Source: Paenibacillus ferrarius
Lineage (GTDB): Bacteria; Bacillota; Bacilli; Paenibacillales; NBRC-103111
Direction of reading: 5' to 3'
Assembly (NCBI RefSeq): GCF_002027705.1
Contig: NZ_MBTG01000072.1
Span: forward strand, 62,001 to 126,000
Length of the DNA stretch: 64,000 nt
Of the stretch, positions 24,610 to 33,976 are shown one piece after another; the stretch's first letter is position 1, and the number at the start of each line of letters is the position of its first letter. A program made the translations under genes and the position numbers. The notes under the pieces are model-generated. The model did no database searches and had not been told where the DNA came from. It was given only the letters and a program-made list of their open reading frames with translations.

Positions 24610-25365
24610 ATGATCTATCTTATCAAAATGGCCTATACCTTACTTTTCCCACCGGGAATTATCATTCTTCTGCTGCTCTGCATCGCCATATGGCTGAAGC
24701 AAAAATCAGAATACTTCAGCGCTCTTCTTGTGGGATTAGCTGCCATGATTCTATGTGTGAGTGCGATGCCGGCTTTCAGCAATGCCTTGCTGCAGTCAAT
24801 TGAAAATAGATATGCCCCACCGGAGCGCGTTTCCGGGGACGTCCTTGTGATGTTGACCGGAGGAGCAACCTTAGACACTCCCGATCCACTCACGCACGGG
24901 AGCGGGTATCTAACCGCTACCACAGCCGCTCGTGTGCTGACTGTTGCTGAGCTTTACCAAAGCACGAAGCTGCCGATCCTATTGTCTGGCGGCCAAGTAT
25001 TCAGCGACTCCGGCAATGAGTCGCAGATTGCGAAGCGGCATCTGCTTGCCCTCGGCATACCGGAATCCGCGATTACCATGGATGACACTAGTCGCAATAC
25101 GGAAGAAAATGCGCTGCATACGCAAGCGCTTCTCTCCGAGCACGGCTGGAAGCAGCCGATTCTTATCACATCGGCTTTCCATATGCCCAGATCCGTGAGG
25201 CAGTTCCAAACACTGAAAATCGAAGTCCTGCCCTTCCCGACCGATTATATTTCCCAGCAGCAGCAGGACCTCACTGTCAGCAAATTCATCCCTTCATCCG
25301 GCGGTTTAGCCAATACTTCACTCGCTCTGAAGGAGTTTGTTGGCCTGTTTGCCGCAAGAAACTAA
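24610..25365 (+). CDS. YdcF/ElyC-like DUF218 membrane protein
   Basis: The 251-residue protein has two N-terminal membrane segments (FPPGIIILLLLCIAIWL and ALLVGLAAMILCVSAM) and then a DUF218 domain, with VLVMLTGGATL, ILLSGGQVFSDSGNES, the hallmark DTSRNTEENA and ILITSAFHMPRSV. Relatives such as ElyC and SanA act at the cell envelope; the biochemical role is not settled. The ATG at 24610 lies 12 bases after GGAAGG; an in-frame TTG four codons earlier is possible. It is a single gene convergent with the ABC transporter operon. Confidence 0.88.
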   Translation: MIYLIKMAYTLLFPPGIIILLLLCIAIWLKQKSEYFSALLVGLAAMILCVSAMPAFSNALLQSIENRYAPPERVSGDVLVMLTGGATLDTPDPLTHGSGYLTATTAARVLTVAELYQSTKLPILLSGGQVFSDSGNESQIAKRHLLALGIPESAITMDDTSRNTEENALHTQALLSEHGWKQPILITSAFHMPRSVRQFQTLKIEVLPFPTDYISQQQQDLTVSKFIPSSGGLANTSLALKEFVGLFAARN

Positions 25366-25398
25366 TTAGGCTTCACCGCTGAGTCGCAGCCTGATCTT

Positions 25399-26244
25399 TT
25401 ATTCTTTGACTCCCCCGACAGTCATTCCTTGAACAAGAAACTTCTGAAATACGATGGCAATCAGCAGCGGAGGCAATGACGCAAGCACGCCTCCTGTTGC
25501 CACCATGCCAAAATCAACCGCGTTTTTGCCGCTAAATTCAGATATGGCTACCGAGATCGTTTTCGCATCAAGTGTCGAGGTGAACAGAAGCGAGAAAAAG
25601 AATTCGTCCCAAGATAATAAAAATACAAAGATCATCGTAGCAAGAATGCCAGGTCGCACGATTGGCACTACGACCAACACAAGTATTTGCATCCGGCTGC
25701 AGCCATCCAGCGCGGCAGCTTCATAGAAATCTTTGGATAGCTGCTTGAAATAGCTTTGCATAATCCAAATGACAAAAGGAATGGCGAACGTTAAATCAAG
25801 GATAATCAAGGTTAACTTCGCATCCAGCATGCCAAGCTTTTGAAACAGGAAGTATAAAGGAATGACAATTACGACGGACGGAATCATATACGTGAATAGA
25901 AACATATAAATGAGCTGTTGTCTGAAGGCAAATTGAAACCTGGCAAAAGCATGGGCCGCCAGCCCCCCAATGAGAAGGGCAGTAAGCGTAACAGCTGCCG
26001 CTACTATGAGACTATTTTTCATTGAGATTCGAAAAGCATAGGCCATATCATTATGAGGATTACTAAAAATATCGAGATATCGATTAAAGGTAATCCGTCC
26101 TGGTATCCACTTTAAGGGCACTTGCTGTAAATCTATTTGATAGGAGATACTTGAAATGAACAGCCATAGGAAGGGGGCCAGCGTACACACCGCGATTAGA
26201 ACAGCGAATACATATTGTACCGTAGATAAAGTTTTACTTTTCAT
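25399..26244 (-). CDS. Carbohydrate ABC transporter permease (MalG-type)
   Basis: The 281-residue membrane protein has six helices and the EAA loop YEAAALDGCSRMQILVLVVVP (residues about 192-211), where the ATPase would dock. It is the second permease of the importer and lies three bases after the first. GAGGAGG precedes the ATG. No ATPase gene accompanies the set, so a shared MsmX-like ATPase elsewhere probably powers it, as is common in Bacillota. Confidence 0.93.
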   Translation of the reverse strand: MKSKTLSTVQYVFAVLIAVCTLAPFLWLFISSISYQIDLQQVPLKWIPGRITFNRYLDIFSNPHNDMAYAFRISMKNSLIVAAAVTLTALLIGGLAAHAFARFQFAFRQQLIYMFLFTYMIPSVVIVIPLYFLFQKLGMLDAKLTLIILDLTFAIPFVIWIMQSYFKQLSKDFYEAAALDGCSRMQILVLVVVPIVRPGILATMIFVFLLSWDEFFFSLLFTSTLDAKTISVAISEFSGKNAVDFGMVATGGVLASLPPLLIAIVFQKFLVQGMTVGGVKE

Positions 26245-26247
26245 AGG

Positions 26248-27132
26248 CTAGCTCGCCTCCTCTACTTTAAGTACTTTTACATACACAAAGGTCAGAAGGG
26301 CAATAAACATAGCAATTAAATAGGAGAGTGTAGCTCCTTGGGAAAATTGCAGATTGGTAAAGGCTTGAATATAAGCTTTGTAAATGACCACCATGGTGCC
26401 GTTCGAAGGTCCGCCTTGTGTGAGCGCATAAATCAAATCAAAAACTTTAAACGATTCCATCGTCCTCATGACGATCAAGACAAGCACCGTGGGCTTCAAA
26501 TAGGGAAGCGTTAGAACAAAAAATCTGTGAAAAAGACCTGCTCCATCCATGCTGGCCGCTTCATAGACACTTTTATTCGTCATCTGCAGCGATGCTAGAA
26601 AAAAAATGCAAACAAAAGGAGTCATCTTCCATACATCCGCCACGATGACCATATTCATAGCTGTCCAAGGGCTGCTAAGCCATGAGTGATACGATGTCAT
26701 CACGTGAAGCTGAACCAAGAGCGCGTTCAAAGCCCCGTATTCAGGATGAAAGATCCACTTCCACATCGCGGCATTCACAATCGTCGGAACAGCCCAAGGC
26801 AAAATAATAATGGAACGCAAGAAAGCTATTCCACGAATATTCTCATTTAGAAGAAGGGCAACGAGCAAGCCGAGCACAAGCTCAAGCACAATTGAGATCG
26901 AGGAAAAATATGCGGTTTTGCCAAATGAAGCCCAAACCGAAGAATCCGTCAAAGCATGCGTATAATTATGAATACCAACGAATTGCCCCTGACTTGCTGA
27001 GGTTAATTCCATGTTCTTGAGACTATAAATAAACGTTTGTATCAGCGGAAAGAGTACAATGCCGAATACTAAAACAAAAGCCGGTAATATCGTTATGACT
27101 GCAAAACGTCTGTCACTCCATCTATTTCTCAC
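26248..27132 (-). CDS. Carbohydrate ABC transporter permease (MalF-type)
   Basis: The 294-residue protein has six membrane segments and the EAA loop YEAASMDGAGLFHRFFVLTLP (near residue 190). The start is GTG at 27132 with GGAGG about eight bases upstream. It follows the solute-binding protein gene after a strong hairpin and is nearly contiguous with the second permease. With a YesMN system upstream, the substrate is probably an oligosaccharide, but it cannot be specified. Confidence 0.93.
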   Translation of the reverse strand: MRNRWSDRRFAVITILPAFVLVFGIVLFPLIQTFIYSLKNMELTSASQGQFVGIHNYTHALTDSSVWASFGKTAYFSSISIVLELVLGLLVALLLNENIRGIAFLRSIIILPWAVPTIVNAAMWKWIFHPEYGALNALLVQLHVMTSYHSWLSSPWTAMNMVIVADVWKMTPFVCIFFLASLQMTNKSVYEAASMDGAGLFHRFFVLTLPYLKPTVLVLIVMRTMESFKVFDLIYALTQGGPSNGTMVVIYKAYIQAFTNLQFSQGATLSYLIAMFIALLTFVYVKVLKVEEAS

Positions 27133-27155
27133 CCTGCTGTCCTCCTGCCCGAATA

Positions 27156-27186
27156 ATGCTAAGGGGGAAGCTGATCTTCCCCCTTA
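27156..27186 (-). other. Intercistronic hairpin behind the solute-binding protein gene
   Basis: GCTAAGGGGGAAG and CTTCCCCCTTAGC form a perfect 13-bp stem with a five-base loop, eight bases after the solute-binding protein stop and 24 before the permease start. There is no T-run. Such hairpins usually stabilise the upstream mRNA so that the binding protein is made in excess over the permeases. Confidence 0.75.
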
Positions 27187-27194
27187 GCGCTGAT

Positions 27195-28454
27195 CTATTT
27201 GCCTGCAATCTCTAACGCTTTGGCTTGCAGCTTATCCAGTGACTCTTTGGGCGTCACTTTATCAAATAGCGCTTGCTGCACCGAAACCTGCATCTCTGTT
27301 GATAGCTGTCCGTACCAAGGAATGACCGGGCGATTCACGATATATTCATATTGTGTTTTGGATACGTTGATTAATTCCGGATTCGTCGCAATGACATCTT
27401 TATCCGCGAATAACGACTTCCAAATAGGCAGTGCATCTTTGGCATGTTTTTTCTGAAAATCCTTGGAAGCCATGAATTGAATGTATTTCCAAGTTTCATC
27501 CGGATTTTTACTATCTTTGGCAATGGATAATCCCATTCCGCCGTTGGCTGTGGCGCTCACGACTTTGGCCGTTCCGGGAACCATGGCAATCCCCACTTTA
27601 TCGACAACTTTGGATTCCTTAGGATCGTTAGCCATACCGAACATATAGGTCCAGTTCAGAGCAAATGCCGCTTTGCCGCTGGAAAAAACACCCCTTACAT
27701 CTTCTTCCAAGTACTCAGGCGAGCTTGGGTTAGTCAGCTTGTCTTTCATCGATTGGCGCATGAAGGAAAGTGCCTCCACATTCGCCGGAGCGTTCAAGCT
27801 TGGCTTCCCATCCTTGACCAACTCGCCTCCGAAGGACGCGCTCAGCAGCGTGAAATCAACCGCAAGCGCCTCAGCTTGCTTCCACGACCAGACGATCGGA
27901 TACTCGACAATATTCTTGTCCTTCAATATTTTCGAATCTGCGATTAATTCATCCCATGTTTTCGGCGGTGAGCTGATGCCTGCTTGTTTGAGCATTTCTT
28001 TGTTATAAAATAAATATTTGACATCATTAAGCCAAGGCATCCCATACAGCTTGTTCTCGTACTGCATGGCACTGAGTGCGCCATCAAAAATATCCTTGCG
28101 ATCCGCATCGGAAACTTTATCCGTCACCTCTTTGAGTAAATTCGCTTTAACGAATTTCGCTGTCCAAGGAGCATCAATTAATACCGCATCATAACTGCCG
28201 TTCGAAACCAGAATTTTCTGCTCCAAGGCTTCGTAAGGAACGAAAGTTGCCTCCACTTTAATATTGGGATTTGCTTTGATGAAAGCATCCGTTGCTTCAT
28301 TGATCGCATCTTCGCTATAACCAGCTTGCTTCATAAAGAGCGCTTTAATCGTAACGCTTTTGGGTTTAGCAACCTCATCTTTGCCAGTTACACACCCAGC
28401 CAATACGCTCGAAAGTAAAAGCGCTGAAACAATTACAGAGAATGATTTCTTCAT
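27195..28454 (-). CDS. ABC transporter extracellular solute-binding lipoprotein
   Basis: The 419-residue protein starts MKKSFSVIVSALLLSSVLAGC, a lipoprotein signal with cysteine at residue 21, so it is anchored outside the membrane. The rest is a family 1 sugar-binding fold (VDAPW-type ligand loops, YNKEMLKQAGISSPPKTWDEL, and the C-terminal WKYIQFMASKDFQKKHA). GGGGG lies before the ATG at 28454; the open frame begins earlier but without a ribosome-binding site. It is the receptor of the importer encoded downstream. Confidence 0.94.
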   Translation of the reverse strand: MKKSFSVIVSALLLSSVLAGCVTGKDEVAKPKSVTIKALFMKQAGYSEDAINEATDAFIKANPNIKVEATFVPYEALEQKILVSNGSYDAVLIDAPWTAKFVKANLLKEVTDKVSDADRKDIFDGALSAMQYENKLYGMPWLNDVKYLFYNKEMLKQAGISSPPKTWDELIADSKILKDKNIVEYPIVWSWKQAEALAVDFTLLSASFGGELVKDGKPSLNAPANVEALSFMRQSMKDKLTNPSSPEYLEEDVRGVFSSGKAAFALNWTYMFGMANDPKESKVVDKVGIAMVPGTAKVVSATANGGMGLSIAKDSKNPDETWKYIQFMASKDFQKKHAKDALPIWKSLFADKDVIATNPELINVSKTQYEYIVNRPVIPWYGQLSTEMQVSVQQALFDKVTPKESLDKLQAKALEIAGK

Positions 28455-28550
28455 TAAACGACCCCCTAAGTGTATGTACTTTTTATAAATCGGTGTTGTA
28501 AACATCATATACCGAAGGAGATTTTCAGGACATTTACGATTTTGACTGAA

Positions 28551-30161
28551 TTATGGACGATCTTGACTTCTGAAATGACTCTTCTTGAACTCCGTCGGAT
28601 TCGTCCCGTACGTCTTATTGAATAGACGATTGAAATAAAACTGGTCTGAAATCCCGATGAGTTCCGAGACGGACTTGACGCTAAGGTCTGGATTTTTCAA
28701 TAATTCCTTGGCCTTTTCCATGCGCAGCTCATTTAGAAAATTGACGATCGTTCTGCCTGTTTCCGTTTTGAATAGCCGCGCCAAATAGCTTTCATTCATA
28801 TTCACTTCATTCGCAATCATCCCCAGCGTAATTTTCTGATCCATGTGCTTCAGCATGAATTCAATGACAGTGCGGATTTCTTTGCGGTATTTGGGCGATG
28901 AAGGGATCGCATATTGTCTGAAATAACCCACAGCTTGCACGAAAGCCGATCTGAAATCACTGAAATTTTCAGCTTTCTCCAGCTGCTTCCTATCCTGCTC
29001 GGGCAGAACATGGTACTCATGCTGCGCACTTGCTGATTCCCATTCATCGATCAATGCAACAATCGTTTTTTGGAATTGTGCCGGATGCACACATCGTTCT
29101 TCCGCGTATTGATAGATGTCATCCAAGCAATCGATAAGTCCTTCCATGGCTCCTAACTGAATGTGCTTTCTCATCTCCTCCAATTGGGACGGGAGAATGG
29201 CTTTGCCGGTATTGAACGCAGCCTCACGAGCATGGAACACAAGTGAATGATGCTTATAGAAACGCAGCCCAGCAGCGCATTTGCATGCCAAGTAAGCTTC
29301 TCGTACTTGCAGCAGCCCCGCAAAGGGATTGCTTATCACAACATTGACGACAAGATTGAGATACAGCTGAAGCATTTCGGTAATTCGTTTAGCCAGCTGC
29401 AGCTTGCCTGCATCGCTATCATACTTGCGATGATTCGGCAAAATAGCGAAATAATCACGATCGCTGATTTCCGAGAATTCCATAAAAAAAGAATCACTAA
29501 CCAGCTCCGAAATGATGTTGCAGATCGAGAAATTCAAGGACTGTCTGTTCGTCCATTTACCGCTGCCCATCGTTTTATCATAGGCATCTATCGTAATGTA
29601 CAATAAAAAACTTTGTTCACTGTCAATCTGAATATGCAGCTTTTGCGCTTGCATCATCGTTTCACGTTCTGACAAATAATTGTCGTAAACCAATTCGCGA
29701 AAGAAATTTTTCCGGGCCAGCATCAAATTTTCAACTTGAGCTACGGCCTTTTGCCTTTGAATTTCCTTGTCTTCCTTCTCCGACGACAGCTCGCTGGCTG
29801 CCTTTTTCAAAATATCCAGCAAATCATCCGGCTTCAGCGTCACCTTCAACAAGTAGTCCAAAGCGCCAAGTTTCATTGCTTCGCGTACCAAGTTGTATTC
29901 CCCGTGATTGCTCAGCACAATAATTTTCCCTTGGAAATGAGCAATTTCCCGCAGCTTCTGAATTAGCTCAAGTCCATTTATTTTGGGCATCTGCAGATCT
30001 GTAATGAGAATATCGGGATCATGCTGCTTGACCATAGCAAGAGCTGCTTCCCCGTCATCTGCCGCTCCTATCCACTCATACCCGTGCTGCTCCCAAGGAA
30101 TCATCATTTTCAAGCCAATTCGCATGATTTTTTCATCATCCACCACAAGCACTTTGATCAT
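28551..30161 (-). CDS. YesN-type response regulator with AraC DNA-binding domain
   Basis: The 536-residue protein has an N-terminal receiver (MIKVLVVDDEKIMRIG; phosphoacceptor in ILITDLQMPK near residue 55; conserved lysine in DYLLKVTLK), a long middle region, and a C-terminal AraC domain (ITLGMIANEVNMNESYLARL and SVSELIGISDQFYFNRLFNK). It would activate the adjacent importer operon on phosphorylation by the neighbouring kinase. The ATG at 30161 follows GGAGG and overlaps the kinase gene by 26 bases. Confidence 0.94.
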   Translation of the reverse strand: MIKVLVVDDEKIMRIGLKMMIPWEQHGYEWIGAADDGEAALAMVKQHDPDILITDLQMPKINGLELIQKLREIAHFQGKIIVLSNHGEYNLVREAMKLGALDYLLKVTLKPDDLLDILKKAASELSSEKEDKEIQRQKAVAQVENLMLARKNFFRELVYDNYLSERETMMQAQKLHIQIDSEQSFLLYITIDAYDKTMGSGKWTNRQSLNFSICNIISELVSDSFFMEFSEISDRDYFAILPNHRKYDSDAGKLQLAKRITEMLQLYLNLVVNVVISNPFAGLLQVREAYLACKCAAGLRFYKHHSLVFHAREAAFNTGKAILPSQLEEMRKHIQLGAMEGLIDCLDDIYQYAEERCVHPAQFQKTIVALIDEWESASAQHEYHVLPEQDRKQLEKAENFSDFRSAFVQAVGYFRQYAIPSSPKYRKEIRTVIEFMLKHMDQKITLGMIANEVNMNESYLARLFKTETGRTIVNFLNELRMEKAKELLKNPDLSVKSVSELIGISDQFYFNRLFNKTYGTNPTEFKKSHFRSQDRP

Positions 30162-31977
30162 CCCTGCTACCTCCAGTCGCATTAAAAGGCATCGTCAAGC
30201 TAACCTTCGTACCCACACCTATTTCACTTTGAATTCGAAGACCATACTCTTCGCCAAAATGCAGCTTGATCCGCTCGTTGACATTGGATATTCCGATATT
30301 GGAAAGCCGCTGCTCCGCTTGATTCACGGAATCCAGCAATTTCAGAGCCTGCTGCATGGGCATGCCTTTACCGTTATCTTGAACAGTGATTTCGATCCGA
30401 TTTCCCTGCTTTTTAGCCCCGATCCTAATCTTATTATCAGCATTGTTTTCATCCAGCCCATGAATAATCGAATTCTCAACAATCGGCTGTAAAATAAATT
30501 TCAGAACGCGGCTGTCCATTAAACCATCTTCGATCTGATAGTCAATTTCATACAGCGCTCCAAAACGAAGCCTTTGAATCACCATATAATTCTCAATGTT
30601 TTCCAGTTCTTCAGACAAAGAAATCATTTCTTTGCGATTGACAATCGTATTCCGAAGCAGCTCCGCCAGCGCACTTAGGCCGTCGCTTACATTTGTCGCT
30701 TGATTCAATACAGCCGTCCATTTGAGAGAATTTAATGTATTAAACAAAAAGTGCGGATTAATTTGCGCCTGAAGCATCTGAAGCTCAATCTCTCTCTTCT
30801 TAATCTGCTCTTCCTTCGTATGCTCCACCAAATCACTGATTTGCTCAACCATCGTGTTGAATTTCCCCGATAAGAAGCCAATCTCATCCTTCCCAAAGTC
30901 TTCATTGCTCGTCTGTAAATTCCCCGAAGCTACATTCTTCATGGAGTGGGTTAGTTGGTGAAGCGGTTTCGAAATGCTGCCTGAAATGACAAACGTCAAG
31001 AGAAGTGAAACTAGAAAACACACAATACAAACCACCAGCAGATAAGGCAAAATAGACCTGGATTCTTTATTTAAATAGGAAGAGGGAATCGTTGTCACGA
31101 GATACCACCCGGCCGCAGAGTCATAGGAAAAAGCAACCAAAGCTGTGTTGTCCTTTATTTTGGCAGTAAAAGCACGCTGGCCTTCCTTCTCGTTCAAAGC
31201 AATTTGGTTCATCAGACTGCGTTCACTCAGCTTAACCCCCACAGGAATGGCCGCACTTCTTGAGGAGAGCACACTGCCCGCAGTATCAATCATAAACAGA
31301 TCTGCTCCCTCCCCCATGTTGACATCCTCATAGATGTCACGGGAGTACAAGCTTTCCTTTATCGCGATAAACACATAGCCGATCGTATGAAACCAATTGG
31401 AGCGCGAGTGGATTTCCCTCGCAAGTACAATACAATCCACCCCATTAACAGTCACAACATGCGTCCATATATCGTTGCCCTTATGCTCGTTAATCTGCTT
31501 CACTAGTGGTGCTATATCATCAGGGCGCAGCTTATCATAACCCAAATCATAGACCAGCTCTTTGGATGAATTATAAATCTGCAAAGACTTCATATAATCC
31601 AGCATTTTACGGCCGCTAAAAGTTTGGTTCACCTCATAATACGTGTCCATAACCGCCTGATGATCGATTAGGGTAGCATTCTGCAGGTTCGTTTGAACCA
31701 GATTATTCGTTATCACTTGATCGCTTAGATATTGAATCTTCCGATTCTCCCTGTTGATTTCATCGCGGACTTGATCCAAAATTTGCAAAGAATAGGCACT
31801 AATCTTAGAGTTAATAGAATGGATTGACTTGGTATAAACAATCAAAGAGGTCGTTATTAACGGTAGGAGGGAAACAAGAAGAAATGAGGCAATTAACCGA
31901 TTCTTAATTTGTGATTTGCGAAGCAGGCTGACAATGAATACCCATATGTTCCATTTCTGTTTGATGCTGCGTACGAT
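30136..31977 (-). CDS. YesM-type sensor histidine kinase, probable ATC start
   Basis: This membrane kinase has an extracellular sensor between two membrane helices, a HAMP segment (SGSISKPLHQLTHSM), and the His-kinase core: QINPHFLFNTLNSLKW with the phosphorylated His, QPIVENSIIHG (N box) and DNGKGMP (G box). The first standard start in frame is TTG at 31845, but that would remove the first membrane helix. The frame stays open upstream and encodes the expected IKNRLIASFLLVSLLPLITT. The best ribosome-binding site (AAGGGGAGG) precedes an ATC at 31977, giving about 613 residues. The exact start is inferred. Confidence 0.88.
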   Translation of the reverse strand: MVRSIKQKWNIWVFIVSLLRKSQIKNRLIASFLLVSLLPLITTSLIVYTKSIHSINSKISAYSLQILDQVRDEINRENRKIQYLSDQVITNNLVQTNLQNATLIDHQAVMDTYYEVNQTFSGRKMLDYMKSLQIYNSSKELVYDLGYDKLRPDDIAPLVKQINEHKGNDIWTHVVTVNGVDCIVLAREIHSRSNWFHTIGYVFIAIKESLYSRDIYEDVNMGEGADLFMIDTAGSVLSSRSAAIPVGVKLSERSLMNQIALNEKEGQRAFTAKIKDNTALVAFSYDSAAGWYLVTTIPSSYLNKESRSILPYLLVVCIVCFLVSLLLTFVISGSISKPLHQLTHSMKNVASGNLQTSNEDFGKDEIGFLSGKFNTMVEQISDLVEHTKEEQIKKREIELQMLQAQINPHFLFNTLNSLKWTAVLNQATNVSDGLSALAELLRNTIVNRKEMISLSEELENIENYMVIQRLRFGALYEIDYQIEDGLMDSRVLKFILQPIVENSIIHGLDENNADNKIRIGAKKQGNRIEITVQDNGKGMPMQQALKLLDSVNQAEQRLSNIGISNVNERIKLHFGEEYGLRIQSEIGVGTKVSLTMPFNATGGSRDDQSACGG

Positions 31978-32238
31978 GCCGATCCTCCCCTTATCATAAT
32001 GCAGGTAAGTAGAGCGAATAAAATTAAAGGGCTTAAACTTTCAGTGTTAAAAAAGAGTGGAATTGAAATTCCATATAGGTGAAGTTTACCACAGCTATAT
32101 ATAAAATCAAGGCTCATCTTATCGATAGTGAGTGAAATGGCGCTATCCATTCAAGCCTAAATAAACACTCCCCTGAAATGAATTTATGTAATACAATGAT
32201 TGTAAAAATATGATTCATGATAAAAAGGAGGAATCCAT

Positions 32239-33312
32239 ACGGCTATCACATTCGCTATAGTCGGCGGCGGTTGGCGGGCAGCTTTTTTTATGCGCATCGT
32301 ACAAGCGCTCCCGGATCGTTTTGAGGTTTGCGGCGTTGTCGTACGCAACGAGGAGAAAGGACGGGCATTCGAGGAGCAATGGCGCGTGCCAACGTTCCGA
32401 ACGACCGAAGACTTATTGAAGGCTGCTTCCCCTTCTTATGTTGTTCTTTCGGTTCCCATGGCACAAACGCCGGCATTGATCAAACAATTCGTGCATGAAG
32501 GGATTCCCGTCCTCACTGAAACACCGCCTGCGGCTGATCTAGAGCAGCTCAATCAGCTCTATCAAGACATCGGGCCGGCTGCCAAGGTGCAGGTGGCAGA
32601 GCAGTATGCATTCCAGCCGCTGCATGCTGCGCGTATTGCCATCGCGCAGTCCGGCATGCTGGGCACAGTTAGCCAAGCGCAAGTGTCCGTCGCCCATGAC
32701 TATCATGGCATCAGCATCATGCGCAGCCTCCTTGGCATTCGCTTTGAAGATGCGCGAATTCGGGGTTACAGCTTCGCTTCTCCGATCGTTAGCGGACCTA
32801 ATCGCGAGGGTGCCCCCGTTGAAGAAAAGACATCCATCTCGAAGCAAGTCATAGCTCACCTCGAATTTGGGGACAAGCTGGGTGTATTTGATTTCACCCG
32901 TGATCAATACTTCTCATGGATTCGGTCGGAGCGAGTACTCGTGCGTGGAGATAAAGGCGAGATCAGCAACAAGAGGGTTGCTTATTTGCAAGACTTTCAA
33001 ACGCCCATAGAGATGGAGCTTAGGCGACTGAATGCAGGGGAATACGGCAACCTTGAAGGCTATTATCATAAAGGCATTCTGGCCGGCGACAAGTGGGTTT
33101 ATCGCAATCCTTTCCAGCCAGGGCGTTTAACGGACGACGAGATTGCGATTGCGACCTGCCTTCAGAAGATGGGTGAATACGTACAAGGCGGACCGAGCTT
33201 TTACAGCCTAGCGGAAGCGGCTCAGGATCACTATCTAGGCATGATGGTCACCCTTGCGGCTGATTCGGGGGAAACCATTCAAACGAGCAAACAATCATGG
33301 GCATCCGTGTAA
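32239..33312 (+). CDS. Gfo/Idh/MocA-family oxidoreductase, probable ACG start
   Basis: This NAD(P)-dependent sugar dehydrogenase-like protein shows the Rossmann strand ITFAIVGGGWRAAFF, VPTFRTTEDLL, the VLTETPPAADLEQ motif (usually EKP) and a C-terminal alpha/beta domain. The first ATG in frame (32290) would delete the nucleotide-binding glycines. Upstream, AAAGGAGG lies seven bases before an in-frame ACG at 32239, giving 357 residues. It is divergent from the YesMN/ABC locus and probably acts on the imported sugar. The EKP motif is altered to ETP, so activity is uncertain. Confidence 0.85.
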   Translation, partial: TAITFAIVGGGWRAAFFMRIVQALPDRFEVCGVVVRNEEKGRAFEEQWRVPTFRTTEDLLKAASPSYVVLSVPMAQTPALIKQFVHEGIPVLTETPPAADLEQLNQLYQDIGPAAKVQVAEQYAFQPLHAARIAIAQSGMLGTVSQAQVSVAHDYHGISIMRSLLGIRFEDARIRGYSFASPIVSGPNREGAPVEEKTSISKQVIAHLEFGDKLGVFDFTRDQYFSWIRSERVLVRGDKGEISNKRVAYLQDFQTPIEMELRRLNAGEYGNLEGYYHKGILAGDKWVYRNPFQPGRLTDDEIAIATCLQKMGEYVQGGPSFYSLAEAAQDHYLGMMVTLAADSGETIQTSKQSWASV

Positions 33313-33333
33313 CCTTTGCATCCAAACCAAATA

Positions 33334-33375
33334 CCCCCTAAGGTACCACGCATACAAAGTGGCCTCCTTAAGGGG
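33334..33375. terminator. Hairpin between convergent genes
   Basis: CCCCCTAAGGTACCAC pairs with GTGGCCTCCTTAAGGGG with small bulges. It separates the oxidoreductase gene from cotJC. The T-run is weak. Confidence 0.6.
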
Positions 33376-33391
33376 CATCATGCCTCAATTT

Positions 33392-33961
33392 TCAGAAAAC
33401 CTTCTTCTCCTCCCGATCATCCTTCAATATTTCAACAGCCTCCCGAAACCGCAAGGAATGCACAATCTCCCGCTCCCGCAGAAATTTCAAGCTGTCCTGC
33501 AAGTCGACATCATCCGTCAGATCAATCAACCATTGATAGGTAGCCCTCGCTTTCTCTTCCGCAGCAATGTCCTCGTAGAGGTCGGCAATCGGGTCTCCCT
33601 TGGCTTGTATGTAAGCGGCCGTCCAGGGCACGCCAGAGGCATTCTGATAAAAAAGCGCCTTGTCATGAGCCACGTAATGATCATCTAGGCCAGCTTCCTT
33701 CAGCTGTTCGAGCGTTGCGTCTTTCGTGAGCTTGTAAACCATTGTTGCGATCATCTCAAGATGGGCGAACTCCTCTGTGCCGATATCCGTCAGCAGCCCA
33801 ACTACCTTATCCGGAATCGTATACCGCTGATTCAAATACCGCAGCGCTGCGGCAAGCTCTCCATCTGCCCCGCCATATTGCTCAAGCAGAAGTTTGGCCA
33901 TGCGAGGATCGCATTTACTGACTCTAACCGGATATTGCAGCTTTTTTTCATAAATCCACAT
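33392..33961 (-). CDS. cotJC: Spore coat protein CotJC (manganese-catalase fold)
   Basis: The 189-residue protein has the ferritin-like four-helix fold of Mn catalases: MAKLLLEQYGGADGELAAAL, the metal-ligand helix IGTEEFAHLEMIATMV (E and H near residue 63) and DIAAEEKARATYQWL, ending REREIVHSLRFREAVE. CotJC is assembled into the spore coat by the mother cell. It is the last gene of cotJABC, 15 bases behind cotJB, with AAGGAGG before the ATG. Confidence 0.95.
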   Translation of the reverse strand: MWIYEKKLQYPVRVSKCDPRMAKLLLEQYGGADGELAAALRYLNQRYTIPDKVVGLLTDIGTEEFAHLEMIATMVYKLTKDATLEQLKEAGLDDHYVAHDKALFYQNASGVPWTAAYIQAKGDPIADLYEDIAAEEKARATYQWLIDLTDDVDLQDSLKFLREREIVHSLRFREAVEILKDDREEKKVF

Positions 33962-33976
33962 GCTTAGTCCTCCTTC

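Noticed and set aside
24525..24803. A 92-codon frame overlapping the ydcF-like gene.
   Set aside because: It overlaps the ydcF-like gene, whose membrane segments and DUF218 motifs are in another frame.
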